Shown: positions 11,060-22,279, numbered from the stretch's first letter. The stretch is 64,000 nt of DNA from Moringa oleifera (GCA_021397835.1 JAJFZO010000229.1:1550001-1614000), one strand, 5' to 3'. Translations and numbers: made by a program. Notes: generated by a model not told the origin, from the sequence alone.

Positions 11060-13590
11060 CTACAACTTTTACTTGAAGAATTTGATAAAATCATGAAATG
11101 TGAAGGTCTCATTAAACAACTACGTATAGGCTTCGTATTTGTCATCAAGTTTTTGTAAGGCAGTATAAAGTGCCTAGATGATATTTCGATAGGGTTCAAG
11201 ACCAAGGCTTACAACAAATAAGTCTATATGGTTCAATTTATTAGAGCCTTTTCCTACGGAGGTACGTCAAATAATAAGATTGAGTGGAATAGAGTGTAGG
11301 CAAGTCTATGCAAGCAAAGACAACCGAAGTATCAGCTTGACAACTGCATAATCAACAAGAGCTTGTGATACAATAGGAACTGGCAAATAGGATATAAATA
11401 AAAAGTCAGAAGATCACTACAAACATAAGTTTTACCTCACTAAAAATATTAACGTGTTCTTCGATTTAGTTATATAAACAAGACCTTAGATATGACACTT
11501 TCAAGCTGTTCATTCTATAACAAAAACTTTCCCAAAACCCCTGCTAACTTGAGCATTAAAGGGTACCCTGATCGCTGAGTGTCACTCCCTTGATTGTTTC
11601 TTTATCTTGCAGATTCTCCTCATCGAACAATATTAGCAAATCGTTCTCCATGTGTCTTAATCCAAGTGCAGACTACTTTTTGGTAGGATTGTTGGGATGT
11701 GGGAACTATAATAAAAAGCCATCGCCATGCCTCCTAACAGCCATTCAACTAGTCAAGTGATGAATAAACAAAATGCTTTTTTGTCCTTAAACCCACCTCT
11801 GGCTGCTTATTCACTCAACTTGTCTTGCTTTCAAGTATGACAAGACCTTTTATAGTGTCTTCATCACTGACCTTGGTAATCACTAGCATTACGGTTTTGT
11901 AACCCCCACACCTATCACAATGATTGGCATAACCTCACATATGGCCTTGTCCTTACTATGACCATGGTGGGTATGACCTTTCACATTCTACTACCATTGC
12001 CATATATTCACATGTCCATAGTCACGCCCTTTCCACTAGTGGAACCCCCCCTTTTCATTCTCTTTAAACACATTCCTGAATCTTTACATTAGTGGTCCTT
12101 AGTCAATGTATGGATCAAATCATCAATATCCTCAACATTCTAGTTTACAAACATTGTCTCAGTGAGCTCAACACCAGCCTCAACCCTCGATACACCAACC
12201 ATCCATTCTTTTGTTACCCGAGGCTTAGATAAGTGGCATAAAACCATTATGACCAAGAAAAAGAAGTAATTGCCATGCAAACCAAGGGAAAGAAGGTTGT
12301 TAGCAGATGCTTGTACACCTCTCATCTTCACAAGGAAGAGAAAGGTGAAATCAAAAAGAAAATCGAGATCCTCGTGAATGCTTAACTTAACTAAGATGAT
12401 TCCGATAACATGGAATATCGTTAGAACATTGAATGCCCTTATCGAATGAGATCCTTGTTGAGCCATTACTGCCAAAGTTCAGGGTTCTTCAGATTGAGAA
12501 TTTCACAATCTAGAAGACTCTAGGGATTTTATCGAGAGATTTATTATCATGGCAAACCTCCAAGACCTTTCAGACACCATGAATGCAAAATATTTCTTGT
12601 CATGTTGGTGAAGGAGAAACCAGCTAGACAGTGGTATAATTCCCTCAAAACTAGTTCTATTAATTCTTTTAAAACTCTTGGAAAGATGTTTTTATGACGC
12701 TTTTACTAGTAGCATGGTTAAAAAGCAAGAAATAACTAGTTTGTGTTGTGTCAAACAATGATCTGGAGAGTCTCTTTGTGAGTACATGAGGAGATTCACT
12801 TTTGCAACTTTAGAAGTAAAGAACTTAGACTAGTTTTAGTGGCGGCGAAGATAAAGGAAGGACGACTGGTGGATACATTTCATGATGCTTTAAGCAGAAA
12901 GATACCTAGGAGTCTTGATGAGTTGTTAATCAAAATGGAGAAATATATCAAAGAGGAGGAAGAGAACAAGAGAAAATTAGAAGCTCAACAACAAATGTTG
13001 AACCTTGTGAAAGTCAAGGAGGGTAGGGAATTCAAAGAACCTCCCACCTCCTCATACCCAAAGAAGGAAAAGAGATCAAGGTAAAAGTGGTAGTAAGAGC
13101 GGTATCTTCAAGTTAGCCACTCTAAAATTGAAAAAAAAAAAATAAAAGTCCTTGAGACCTCAACAAAGGAGAAACAATGAAATCAAAGTATTTTCACCAT
13201 CAATTATGCTTAATTTCATTTGCTTTAATTTTTTAAATTTATAAACTGCAATAACATGCAAGAGATCTTTTGTCAGCAAAGTATGCAATTGTATAGTCAT
13301 TAAGAGCTGATATTACAATAGGGGCTGACAAATAACACACAAATAAAGGGTTAAAAGATCACTATAAGGACAAGTCATACCCCATTAAACAGACTAATAT
13401 ATGCTTTGATCTAACTATATAAACAAACCTTAAGTATCACACTTTCAAGTTATTCTTTTATAGTAAAAACTCCATGACAACTCATACTAATTTGAATGTC
13501 GGAGGATACCCCAATCACTTAACGATGCCCTCTAATTGTTTCTTTATCTTGTAGATTTTTGTCATTGAACAATATTAAAAGATATTCTTG
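11060..13590 (+). mobile_element. Degenerate gag-only LTR retrotransposon (Ty3-gypsy-like)
   Basis: Two similar direct repeats at about 11300-11640 and 13255-13590 share a series of landmarks: a tract with AGATCACTA, a TATATAAACAA box, the stretch ACACTTTCAAG, and TTGTTTCTTTATCTTG near the end. They behave as LTRs of one element. Between them lies only a gag relic, with no pol. The flanks resume the homology with block 2, whose collinear position (about 29765-29860) lacks the element, so it inserted after the block duplication or was lost from block 2. Exact ends and target-site duplication could not be fixed by eye. Confidence 0.7.
12545..13085 (+). pseudogene. Retrotransposon gag fragment
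   Basis: Broken frames recall plant Ty3-gypsy gag: a CKIFLVMLVKEKPARQWYNS-like stretch near 12590-12650 and ESLCEYMRRFTFATLEV at about 12765-12820. An open stretch at 12839-13084 has DTFHDALSRKIPRSLDELL and then a Lys/Glu-rich coiled segment. At least one frameshift and stops separate these parts. No zinc knuckle or protease follows. Confidence 0.65.
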
Positions 13591-13599
13591 CTAGTATCA

Positions 13600-14300
13600 C
13601 TAGATGACGATCTTTCTCTTTCTCGATTAAATTCGGATTTGTACTAGGAATTTAATAATATAATAGTAAAGTGGCTATTGTTTAAAACTAAACAAGGATA
13701 AAGAAAGTAACTTCATTTATATACTAAGTCAAAATGGGAACTTGATCTAAGCGCATGAAGAACAACCTTCAATTTTTCCAGTCCATGTGGAATGATGAAT
13801 AAATATGAAATGGATTCCACTTAAAACTCAACACTCTTTAACTACTTGAAGAATGATATCCTTAAAGACTTAGCAATCTTTAACTACTTGGAGAATGACT
13901 CACTTCTTGTTTCTTGAAAAAGATTGAATTTTGCGCATTCAAGAATATATCTTTCATATAATTGATGCTAGGGAGATTCATTCTTGACTCGACCTAATCA
14001 GTACTCCAAAACCTCTTAGAGTCTAAAAAGGGTTTCACCTTGACTCAATCCATCCCACTCTAAAAGTTTGTAGGAAGGTAGTAAAGATTACACCTAATAA
14101 CAAATATTAAACTTCTAGACAATTTACAACTTCAAAACTTATAATAAAGTATGATACTCTTGAACTAAACAATTCACTAAAATCACTTGATTTTATTGTC
14201 AGATGTTCCTTTTTCCTAATTAAATTATTCTCTAAGAGCCTCGAATTTAATAGTTAAAAGGTCTTTCTTTTTAAGAATTCCTTACCTATACATTCTTTTG
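13600..14300. other. Duplicated flank with GLP-promoter-like sequence, no gene
   Basis: 13720-13930 resembles 29900-30110, and both resemble distal upstream DNA of GLP6-8 (a tract around GGAGAATGAAT and ACACCA). No GLP exon follows in either block, so this looks like a relic of GLP-flanking DNA. Confidence 0.5.
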
Positions 14301-14306
14301 AAGATA

Positions 14307-14813
14307 TGTTGGGTTTCAAATTAAGAACTTGTGCGAAATAAATAAAAAATTTTCATTCAAACCATAGATCCCATGTGAATATATTAACACCAAATACTAA
14401 GGTTCACGTTATACCTTGCAAATAAGAAGTAAAATTCAAGAGTAGGTTTTAGCAAGTTCAATGTGCAAGCATCATGCCTATACTAGTATCCATATACTTG
14501 AACTAGGATTCATGCCTTAACATGTCGGCATAAAACTGGATGCATTTGATTTCTTTTTCTCTCTTTTGCATAAGGTTAGGGTTCTAAGCAACTACTAATG
14601 ATGCATATCCCCACTACCTCTCATCATTCTCCTTATATAAAAATAAAAAAAGGAAAAAAAAATCTGGTTTAGGCTCGAATAGATTAAGGCCAATTCGAAG
14701 TTTGTTCTCTTATCCTTAAATATAACTTAACTCATATTAGTGTGCAACCCTATAAGTTCAGTCAACATTAGCAATTAGTCTAAAACATCTTTTTTAATAA
14801 GCAGTCTCTAACA
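14307..14813 (-). mobile_element. Solo LTR with 5-bp target-site duplication
   Basis: A 507-base segment beginning TGTTGGGTTT and ending CTCTAACA on the plus strand (TG...CA termini), flanked by AGATA at 14302-14306 and AGATA at 14814-14818. The matching place in block 2 (about 35056-35064) is an empty site reading straight through, which confirms an insertion. No internal retroelement sequence remains, as expected from LTR-LTR recombination. Orientation is tentative. Confidence 0.82.
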
Positions 14814-15684
14814 AGATACTACTATTATCTGAGTTGAGTGAATGTTTAATCACATTTCATGATGAATGACTTAGAAGAATCACTAAGAGAAAAGAAAGCG
14901 TTTGCGTTTCATAAGATCTGTGTAGAAGTTGAAAATGGTGTTAAGCTAGCACATAATTCTCACCTTTTTGTTTTGTTTTTTTTTTTTCTATTTAATTTTT
15001 TTTGGTTTTCATAAATGTCATCATTTTAGAAAAGAAATACATTGATAAAGCTTGTTGTTACATTTCATTTGAGTTTTAACAATTGGAGATGTTAGTGGCA
15101 GTAGCCCACCACCTACATGTTATGGCTAATATCCATGTTAATCAATTATTTCTTTACTATTATTGTTAAAATTATCTAGCTGGTTATGGGGAGTTAAAGC
15201 CTTAAAGAACCACAAAAAAGCAGAGGATGCTCTAATGCTCAAGTCAGTTATTATATTATGAGAAATAATAAGTATATATCTTATGTGTTTTTAAGAGTAT
15301 ATCTAAATGTTTTTTTTATAGGATTTGGGGTTGAGAATATCCTTTTAGGGCTTATGAAAACTCTCAATTTGCAAGTATCTCAAGAAAAAAATTAGGCTAA
15401 TATTATGAAAAAAATATCTTTAGATCTTGTATCCTAAAATAGATTTTAGGCAGATATGGTGAAAAGAATAATATGAAGGTCTTAGCATGGGTTAAGGTAA
15501 GATGTATTGAGAAATCTAAACTGATCTTAAATTTCTTGGTAAAATATAGGATATATATATGTCATCTATTCTCCCATAAAGTGCGAGAAGCAGAGCTAAC
15601 TTGCAATGCAAGATCAGATTCCTAAACTAAGTTTTGACGCCTTTGTGCCTTTTTTGTATTGGCAGTGTAAAGTGTTGCAGTTTT

Positions 15685-16197
15685 TGTTGAGTATGTGTGG
15701 AGACTTATCTACAAATGGGTATATATTTATCTGAAAAGATATATATTTATCTGAGATGGCATATACTTATCTGAAAGGATATATATGCTTATCTGAAAGG
15801 GAATATACTCATCCAAAAGAGTATATACTTATCAAAAAGGATATCTTGAGATTCTCACTCATCTATCTTTTGGGCCTTGGGCTCTACTATATAAAGGGGG
15901 GACTTCTACCTATGTAATCATCACAATAGAGAGAGTGAGTAAAGTCCTAGGGTTTTATTCTAGTAGAGTGAGGGCTAGGGAAACAGTTATCTCTCTTGTA
16001 ACTTATTTTCATAGTGAAAGGGTTTCCTGCAGTGGCTGCAAAGTGGATGTAACTCTCAATTGAGGGTGAACCACTATAAATCTTGTGTTCCTGTGATTGT
16101 CTACTTTTCTTCTTGCTTTTTATTATTGTTGCTTTCAGGTTATAGGGATTTGATATTTGATCCATCAACTAAGGATCTGGTTGTCAAATTCCCAACA
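15685..16197 (+). repeat. Copia 5' LTR
   Basis: TGTTG...CAACA inverted termini, 513 bases. U3 contains about six imperfect 20-base repeats of the type TATACTTATCTGAAAGGA between 15720 and 15845. TATATAAA lies at 15888-15895. Its one difference from the 3' LTR implies very recent insertion. Confidence 0.95.
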
Positions 16198-16199
16198 AC

Positions 16200-16211
16200 T
16201 GGTATCAGAGC
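16200..16211 (+). promoter_or_regulatory. Primer-binding site for initiator tRNA-Met
   Basis: TGGTATCAGAGC, two bases after the 5' LTR, is the usual plant Copia site complementary to the 3' end of initiator tRNA-Met. Confidence 0.9.
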
Positions 16212-16234
16212 TTCGGGTTTTGAGATTGAAAGCA

Positions 16235-17011
16235 ATGGGTAGCGAAGAAAACTCATCACATGGGATCATCAAGTTCGATGGTACAGATTATGCCTTCTGG
16301 AGAATGCAAATCGAGGATTATCTGTATGGGAAAAAGCTGCATGAACCACTTTTGGGTCAAAAGCCTGAAAAGATTTCAGAAAGCGATTGGAATCTCCTTG
16401 ATCGACAGGTGCTGGGAGTTATTCGGCTGACACTGTCAAAGAACGTTGCTCACAACGTGGCGAAGGAGAAAACAACTGCAAGTCTGATGAAGGTGCTATC
16501 TGACATGTATGAAAAACCTTCAGCAAACAACAAGGTTTTTCTCATGAAGAAGCTATTTCACTTGAAAATGGGTGAAGGTAATTCTGTGGCAACTCATCTT
16601 AATGAGTTTAATACAATAGTTAATCAGTTATCTTCTGTTGAGATTGACTTTGATGATGAGGTACGTGCCTTGATACTATTGGCATCACTGCCAAATAGTT
16701 GGGAGCCCATGAGAGCAGCGATGAGCAATTCTGTTGGGAGTTCAAAATTGAACTTCAATGATGTTCGTGATCGAGTTCTTGCAGAAGAGATTCGGAGGAT
16801 CGATTCAGGTGAAACATCAGTTGCAAATTCTGCCCTAAATGTTGAAAACAGGGGAAGAGAAAGTGACAGAAACTCTGATCGCAATAAGGGCAAATCTAAG
16901 TCAAGGAATGGAAGAAGCAAATCTAGATCTGGAAGAAATCTGGAATGCTGGAACTGTAAGAAAAAGGGCCACATGAAGAAAGACTGTCGCTTACTGAAAA
17001 AAAAAAGGTGA
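16235..17011 (+). CDS. Copia gag polyprotein
   Basis: 258 residues from the ATG at 16235, the first ATG of the typical start MGSEENSSHGIIKFDGTDYA, 24 bases after the primer-binding site. It has a retrotransposon gag fold region (for example LKMGEGNSVATHLNEFNTIV), an Arg/Ser/Lys-rich linker, and one CCHC knuckle CWNCKKKGHMKKDC near the C-terminus. It forms the capsid-like particle and binds the RNA. The frame ends with TGA at 17009-17011, directly after a run of ten A (16997-17006); the protease-polymerase frame continues one base out of phase. In related Copia elements gag and pol are usually one frame, so this looks like a one-base expansion of the A-run. Confidence 0.93.
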   Translation: MGSEENSSHGIIKFDGTDYAFWRMQIEDYLYGKKLHEPLLGQKPEKISESDWNLLDRQVLGVIRLTLSKNVAHNVAKEKTTASLMKVLSDMYEKPSANNKVFLMKKLFHLKMGEGNSVATHLNEFNTIVNQLSSVEIDFDDEVRALILLASLPNSWEPMRAAMSNSVGSSKLNFNDVRDRVLAEEIRRIDSGETSVANSALNVENRGRESDRNSDRNKGKSKSRNGRSKSRSGRNLECWNCKKKGHMKKDCRLLKKKR

Positions 17012-20000
17012 GCATAAAGATGACACTGCAAATGCTGTAACAGATGAGGTAGATGATGCTTTACTCTTGGCTATTGATAATCCTCTTGAGTCTTGGGTTT
17101 TAGATTCTGGGGCGTCTTTTCATACCACTGCATATGGCAAAATAATAGAAAATTATGTTGCTGGAAATTTTGGGAAGGTTTATCTTGCAGATGGAGAACC
17201 TTTGAATATTGTTGGTATGGGTGATGTTAAATTGAAGATGCCAAATGGGAATATCTGGAAGATTCAAAAGGTGAGACATGTGCCAAAGTTGATGAGAAAT
17301 CTAATTTCTGTTGGACAGCTTGATAGTGAAGGGCATAGGGTGACTTTCAATGATAATGCTTGGAAAGTTACCAAAGGTGCCATGGTTGTTGCTCAAGGAA
17401 GCAAAACTGGAACTCTCTATATGACTTCAAGTTGCAAGGATACAGTGGCTGCTGTTGACACTGGTATGAACTCTGACTTATGGCATTGCAGACTTGGGCA
17501 TATGAGTGAAAAGGGAATGAAGGTCATGGTGGCAAATGGTAATTTGCCAGATTTAAAATCTGTAGAGCACAAGTTGTGTGAAAGCTGCATCCTTGGCAAA
17601 CAGAAAAGGGTCAGCTTCTCCAAAGCAGGAAAGCAGTTGAAGCAGCAAAAACTAGAGTTAGTTCATACAGATGTATGGGGGCCTTCGACTGTGACGTCTC
17701 TTGGGGGATCCAGCTACTATGTGACTTTCATTGATGACTCAACCAGAAAGGTATGGATTTATTTTCTAAAGAATAAATCTGATGTATTTGATGCTTTCAG
17801 GAAATGGAAAGCCATGGTTGAGAATGAAACTAATCTTAAAGTTAAGTGTTTGAGATCTGATAATGGTGGAGAATACATTGATGGGGATTTCAAACAGTTT
17901 TGTGCTGACAATGGGATCAAGATGGAGAAGACTACTCCAGGTATACCTCAGCAGAATGGTGTTGCAGAAAGGATGAACAGAACACTGAATGAGCGTGCAA
18001 GGAGCATGAGAATGCATGCAGGGTTGCCCAAGGTGTTTTGGGCAGATGCAGTTAACACTGCAGCCTATTTAATCAATAGGGGCCCTTCAGTTCCTTTGGA
18101 TTGCAGAATACCCGAGGAGGCTTGGAGTGGCAAAAAGGTAAATCTGTCTTTTCTAAGAATATTTGGCTGCCTGTCGTACATCCATATTGATGCTGTTGCT
18201 AGAGGCAAACTTGATCCTAAATCAAAAAAATGTTTTTTCATTGGATATGGTGACAATGAGTTTGGTTATCGTTTCTGGGATAACCAAAACAGGAAGATCA
18301 TTAGGAGCAGGGATGTAATCTTCAATGAGCAAGTTCTGTACAAGGATAGTTTGGGCAAGAGTTCAGAAGTAACAGATTCTGAGGTAAAAAGGCCTGAAGT
18401 GATCCACTTGAGAGACATTCCAGTGAATCAGTTGCAACAGAATACTGAGGAAGTTGAAGATGACATTGCTGAGCAAAATCAGGAAAGTATGGCTCCAGAG
18501 GTAAATCCAACCACTCCTGTGACAGAAGTGAGAAGATCTTCCAGGACTGTGAGACCACCACAGAGATTTTCACCATCTCTGAACTACATCTTGTTGACTG
18601 ATAGAGGTGAACCAGAGAGTTTTGATGAAGCTTTGCAGGGTGATGAATCAATCAAGTGGGAGTTAGCCATGAAAGATGAGATGAACTCTCTCATGAGTAA
18701 TCAAACATGGGAGTTGGCAGAACTACCACAAGGAAAAAGGGCCTTGCAGAACAAATGGGTTTACCGGATAAAAGAAGAACATGATGGCAACAAGCGGTAT
18801 AAAGCAAGGTTAGTAGTTAAAGCCTTTCAACAAAAGGAAGGGATTGACTACACAGAGATTTTCTCCCCAGTGGTTAAGTTGACTACAATCAGAATAGTGC
18901 TTGGGTTAGTGGCTCAGGAAGATTTGCATCTGCAACAAATGGATGTAAAAACAGCTTTTCTTCATGGTGACTTGGAGGAAGAAATTTACATGAAACAGCC
19001 ACAAGGATTTGAAGTCAAAGGTAAGGAGAAAATGGTATGCAAACTTATGAAAAGTTTGTATGGGTTAAAACAAGCTCCAAGACAGTGGTATAAGAAGTTT
19101 GACAACTTCATGGGTGACAATGGTTTCTTAAGGTGCCAGGCAGACCATTGTTGTTATGTTAAGAGGTATGATAACTCTTACATTATATTACTGCTGTATG
19201 TTGATGATATGTTAATTGCTGGAGCTAATCTGCATGAGATAGAGAAATTAAAGAGTAAGCTTTCAAAGAAGTTTGCTATGAAGGATTTGGGTTCCGCCAA
19301 ACAAATCCTTGGGATGAGAATCACCAGGGAAAAGGGAATTCTCAAGCTATCTCAGGAGAAATACATCAACAAAGTGCTTGCTAGATTCAGAATGGATGGT
19401 GCCAAACCAGTGAGTACACCTTTGGCTGGTCATTTCAGACTATCCAAGAGTCAGTCTCCGTCAACTGATGATGAAATTACATATATGGGTAAGGTTCCTT
19501 ATGCTTCTGCTATTGGAAGTCTAATGTATGCCACAGTATGTACAAGACCGGACATAGCACATGCAGTGGGAGTTGTTAGCAGGTATATGAGCAATCCAGG
19601 AAAGCAACACTGGGAAGCAGTTAAGTGGATCTTCAGGTATTTGAAGAGCACTGCAGACTTCGCTTTATACTTCAGAAAAACAGATATGGGCTTGCATGGT
19701 TATGTTGATGCTGATATGGCTGGTGACATCGACAGCAGAAAAAGTACTACAGGGTATGTTTATACATTGGGTGGTACTGCAATCAGTTGGATGTCTAAAC
19801 TACAAAAGATAGTTGCACTTTCGACCACAGAGGCTGAATATGTTGCTCTTACAGAAGCAAGCAAGGAGATGATATGGTTGTTATCTTTCCTAAATGAACT
19901 GGGGCACAGGTTTGAAAAAGGTATGTTGCATTGTGACAGCCAGAGTGCCATTCACTTGGCAAAGAACCCTATGTATCATGCTAGAACGAAGCATATACAA

Positions 20001-20156
20001 GTCAGATATCACTTCATAAGATCAGCTTTGGAAGATGGTATCTTGTCACTCGAAAAGATACAAGGAAGTCAGAATCCAGCTGATATGCTAACCAAGGTTG
20101 TTACAATCAAGAAACTGAAGTTGTGTACAACTTCAGTGGGGCTTCTCAGCTGCTGA
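16998..20156 (+). CDS. Copia pol: protease, integrase, reverse transcriptase, RNase H
   Basis: The frame is open from 16998, inside the A-run, in +1 phase to gag, with no ATG of its own near the start. Numbered from 17067: aspartic protease DSG at 13-15; HHCC zinc site His140/His145/Cys171/Cys174; integrase Asp202, Asp265 and Glu301 (D-D-35-E); reverse transcriptase with YVDD at 711-714; RNase H with Asp881, TEAEY at 922-926 and CDSQSA at 956-961. It ends at GLLSC. All catalytic residues I can identify are present and there is no internal stop across 1029 codons, so the enzyme is potentially active if the frame is bridged to gag. KAF replaces the common KGF after KARLVV in the RT, a small departure. 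Confidence 0.95.
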   Translation, partial: KKKGEHKDDTANAVTDEVDDALLLAIDNPLESWVLDSGASFHTTAYGKIIENYVAGNFGKVYLADGEPLNIVGMGDVKLKMPNGNIWKIQKVRHVPKLMRNLISVGQLDSEGHRVTFNDNAWKVTKGAMVVAQGSKTGTLYMTSSCKDTVAAVDTGMNSDLWHCRLGHMSEKGMKVMVANGNLPDLKSVEHKLCESCILGKQKRVSFSKAGKQLKQQKLELVHTDVWGPSTVTSLGGSSYYVTFIDDSTRKVWIYFLKNKSDVFDAFRKWKAMVENETNLKVKCLRSDNGGEYIDGDFKQFCADNGIKMEKTTPGIPQQNGVAERMNRTLNERARSMRMHAGLPKVFWADAVNTAAYLINRGPSVPLDCRIPEEAWSGKKVNLSFLRIFGCLSYIHIDAVARGKLDPKSKKCFFIGYGDNEFGYRFWDNQNRKIIRSRDVIFNEQVLYKDSLGKSSEVTDSEVKRPEVIHLRDIPVNQLQQNTEEVEDDIAEQNQESMAPEVNPTTPVTEVRRSSRTVRPPQRFSPSLNYILLTDRGEPESFDEALQGDESIKWELAMKDEMNSLMSNQTWELAELPQGKRALQNKWVYRIKEEHDGNKRYKARLVVKAFQQKEGIDYTEIFSPVVKLTTIRIVLGLVAQEDLHLQQMDVKTAFLHGDLEEEIYMKQPQGFEVKGKEKMVCKLMKSLYGLKQAPRQWYKKFDNFMGDNGFLRCQADHCCYVKRYDNSYIILLLYVDDMLIAGANLHEIEKLKSKLSKKFAMKDLGSAKQILGMRITREKGILKLSQEKYINKVLARFRMDGAKPVSTPLAGHFRLSKSQSPSTDDEITYMGKVPYASAIGSLMYATVCTRPDIAHAVGVVSRYMSNPGKQHWEAVKWIFRYLKSTADFALYFRKTDMGLHGYVDADMAGDIDSRKSTTGYVYTLGGTAISWMSKLQKIVALSTTEAEYVALTEASKEMIWLLSFLNELGHRFEKGMLHCDSQSAIHLAKNPMYHARTKHIQVRYHFIRSALEDGILSLEKIQGSQNPADMLTKVVTIKKLKLCTTSVGLLSC

Positions 20157-20214
20157 TTGGGAAGTCATGGCCAGTGCAGGTGGAAGAAACAATTGAGATA
20201 ATGAATTAGTCTCC

Positions 20215-20224
20215 AAGTGGGAGA
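20215..20224 (+). promoter_or_regulatory. Copia polypurine tract
   Basis: AAGTGGGAGA immediately before the 3' LTR; primes plus-strand synthesis. One T separates it from the LTR start at 20226. Confidence 0.85.
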
Positions 20225-20225
20225 T

Positions 20226-20738
20226 TGTTGAGTATGTGTGGAGACTTATCTACAAATGGGTATATATTTATCTGAAAAGATATATATTTATCTGAGATGG
20301 CATATACTTATCTGAAAGGATATATATGCTTATCTGAAAGGGAATATACTCATCCAAAAGAGTATATACTTATCAAAAAGGATATCTTGAGATTCTCACT
20401 CATCTATCTTTTGGGCCTTGGGCTCTACTATATAAAGGGGGGACTTCTACCTATGTAATCATCACAATAGAGAGAGTGAGTAAAGTCCTAGGGTTTTATT
20501 CTAGTAGAGTGAGGGCTAGGGAAACAGTTATCTCTCTTGTAACTTATTTTCATAGTGAAAGGGTTTCCTGCAGTGGCTGCAAAGTGGATGTAACTCTCAA
20601 TTGAGGGTGAACCACTATAAATCTTGTGTTCCTGTGATTGTCTACTTTTCTTCTTGCTTTTTATTATTGTTGCTCTCAGGTTATAGGGATTTGATATTTG
20701 ATCCATCAACTAAGGATCTGGTTGTCAAATTCCCAACA
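20226..20738 (+). repeat. Copia 3' LTR
   Basis: 513 bases, the same termini, U3 repeats (20261-20386) and TATA box as the 5' LTR. One difference was found on full reading (C versus T in the GCTTTCAGG / GCTCTCAGG stretch). Confidence 0.95.
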
Positions 20739-22279
20739 GTTTTTCCAGCATTAAAGATTATTAGGGTGCTTCCTGGAAACTTGTGGCAGAACTAAAGAAT
20801 TTATGTACCTTATCATTGGAGTTTTGCCCTATTTAGAGCAAAATTGATGAATTATATATCTTTTTGTTGGAATTTTGCCCTATTTGTAGAAAAATTAACG
20901 ATTTGCCCTATTTGGGGCTTCATTGGCAATCGAATCTATTATGTATAAATTGGGGAAAAAACTAATGATTGTGCTTCTACTGCATATATTTGTGCCTTTC
21001 TTGGCATTTTAGACCTTGTTTTCAAGTGCTTCCTAGACATTGTAAAGTTGGATGGTTTATGCATTTGTTACAATAAGAAAGCTATCAAATGCTTTCAAAG
21101 CATTATATATGTATCTTGTATTTTACCCGAGAAATCTTAAATCAGTATTAATTTCTTGATATATCTTATTTTAACCTATACCAAGACCTTTAGATATTTT
21201 CTCCATCAACTAAAATCTCTCTTAAGATACCTATAAATTACGGGTTTTTATGAACTCAAAAAGGAAAACTTGTACCTTAAACTCTATAAAAAGGCACTTA
21301 GGTATACTTTCAAAAAGTATACAATAACATTATGACTATTTTTTTTTTATAATACAATGATTATAAAGCCTCCATCTACTTTTTTGTGGGTTCTTTAGGA
21401 CTCTGGTTCCTTATAACTAGCCAAACAATTTTAACCATAACATTTGGCACCATCTGTGGGAATCAAAGTGCAAAAGCCATGTTTCTCGCTAAAAATACTT
21501 CAAAAGGAATAATCGTAGGCAAAGATTATTGCTTTATGTCTTGATAATTCATTTTTGTTTATGTTCACATGAGATTGTGAATCCATATTTTTTGGATTTT
21601 TTATAATGTGTTTTAGGTAGATTCCAAGCACCGCAAAGTTTTTCTCATTCTACCATTGTTATGCTTTGTGTAAAACTATTGACTTTGGAAAGGATGTTTA
21701 TCCACTTGCAATTATTACAAGTTTTGTATTGAGATTATAACCTTGCTTCAATGGGTCCTTGAAAGTAAATCCATTATATAACTAATACAATACTCGAAAA
21801 GTAGCTGATAGTTTTTTTTTTTTTAGTTGTAGCAAATGCAAAAACCATCTAGCTCTACAATGCCTGGGAGCACCCAAAAATAAAGTTTATAGGAGAGGCG
21901 CATATGCCAAAAAAGGCACAATTGCCATTTTATCCTAAATAGGAAAGATCACTAGTTTTGCCTTAAGTAATGCAGAATATAGTCAATCGCTAGTGCTATT
22001 CCAAATAGGATTTTCTGCAAGTAGGGTAGAATTCTGATGAAAAGATATATAAATCGCTAGTTATGCCCAAGTACAACAAAACTCCCCCAAGAAAATATAT
22101 TAATTCTTTAGTTTTACCATAAGTTCCCAAGAAGCACCTTGATGATTTCCAATGCCTGAGAACTATAACTCATGGTGTTGCCTATACGAAAAAGTGCAAA
22201 CATGTAAAAACTTAGTTCAACAGTTCAATCTTCCTTTATAAGTCAACTTTACCTCCTGCACTTCATGGGAGGACAAATG

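Larger units (their letters stand above)
15680..20743 (+). mobile_element. Young Copia (Tnt1/Tork-like) LTR retrotransposon, near-intact
   Basis: The element runs 15685-20738 (5054 bases) and is flanked by GTTTT at 15680-15684 and 20739-20743, the expected 5-bp duplication. Both LTRs are 513 bases, and by reading they differ at one position (T at 16134, C in the second LTR). Order of parts: LTR, primer-binding site, gag, protease, integrase, reverse transcriptase, RNase H, polypurine tract, LTR. Integrase before RT makes it Copia. It sits inside the left arm of the older inverted LTR composite; removing it rejoins that arm. Confidence 0.97.

Noticed and set aside
16997..17006. Calling the A10 tract a proven programmed frameshift
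   Set aside because: No comparative or RNA evidence in the window; a simple one-base expansion explains it equally well.
16624..17031. Minus-strand open frame opposite Copia gag, and others opposite pol
   Set aside because: Shadow of the coding strand; no domain or codon support.
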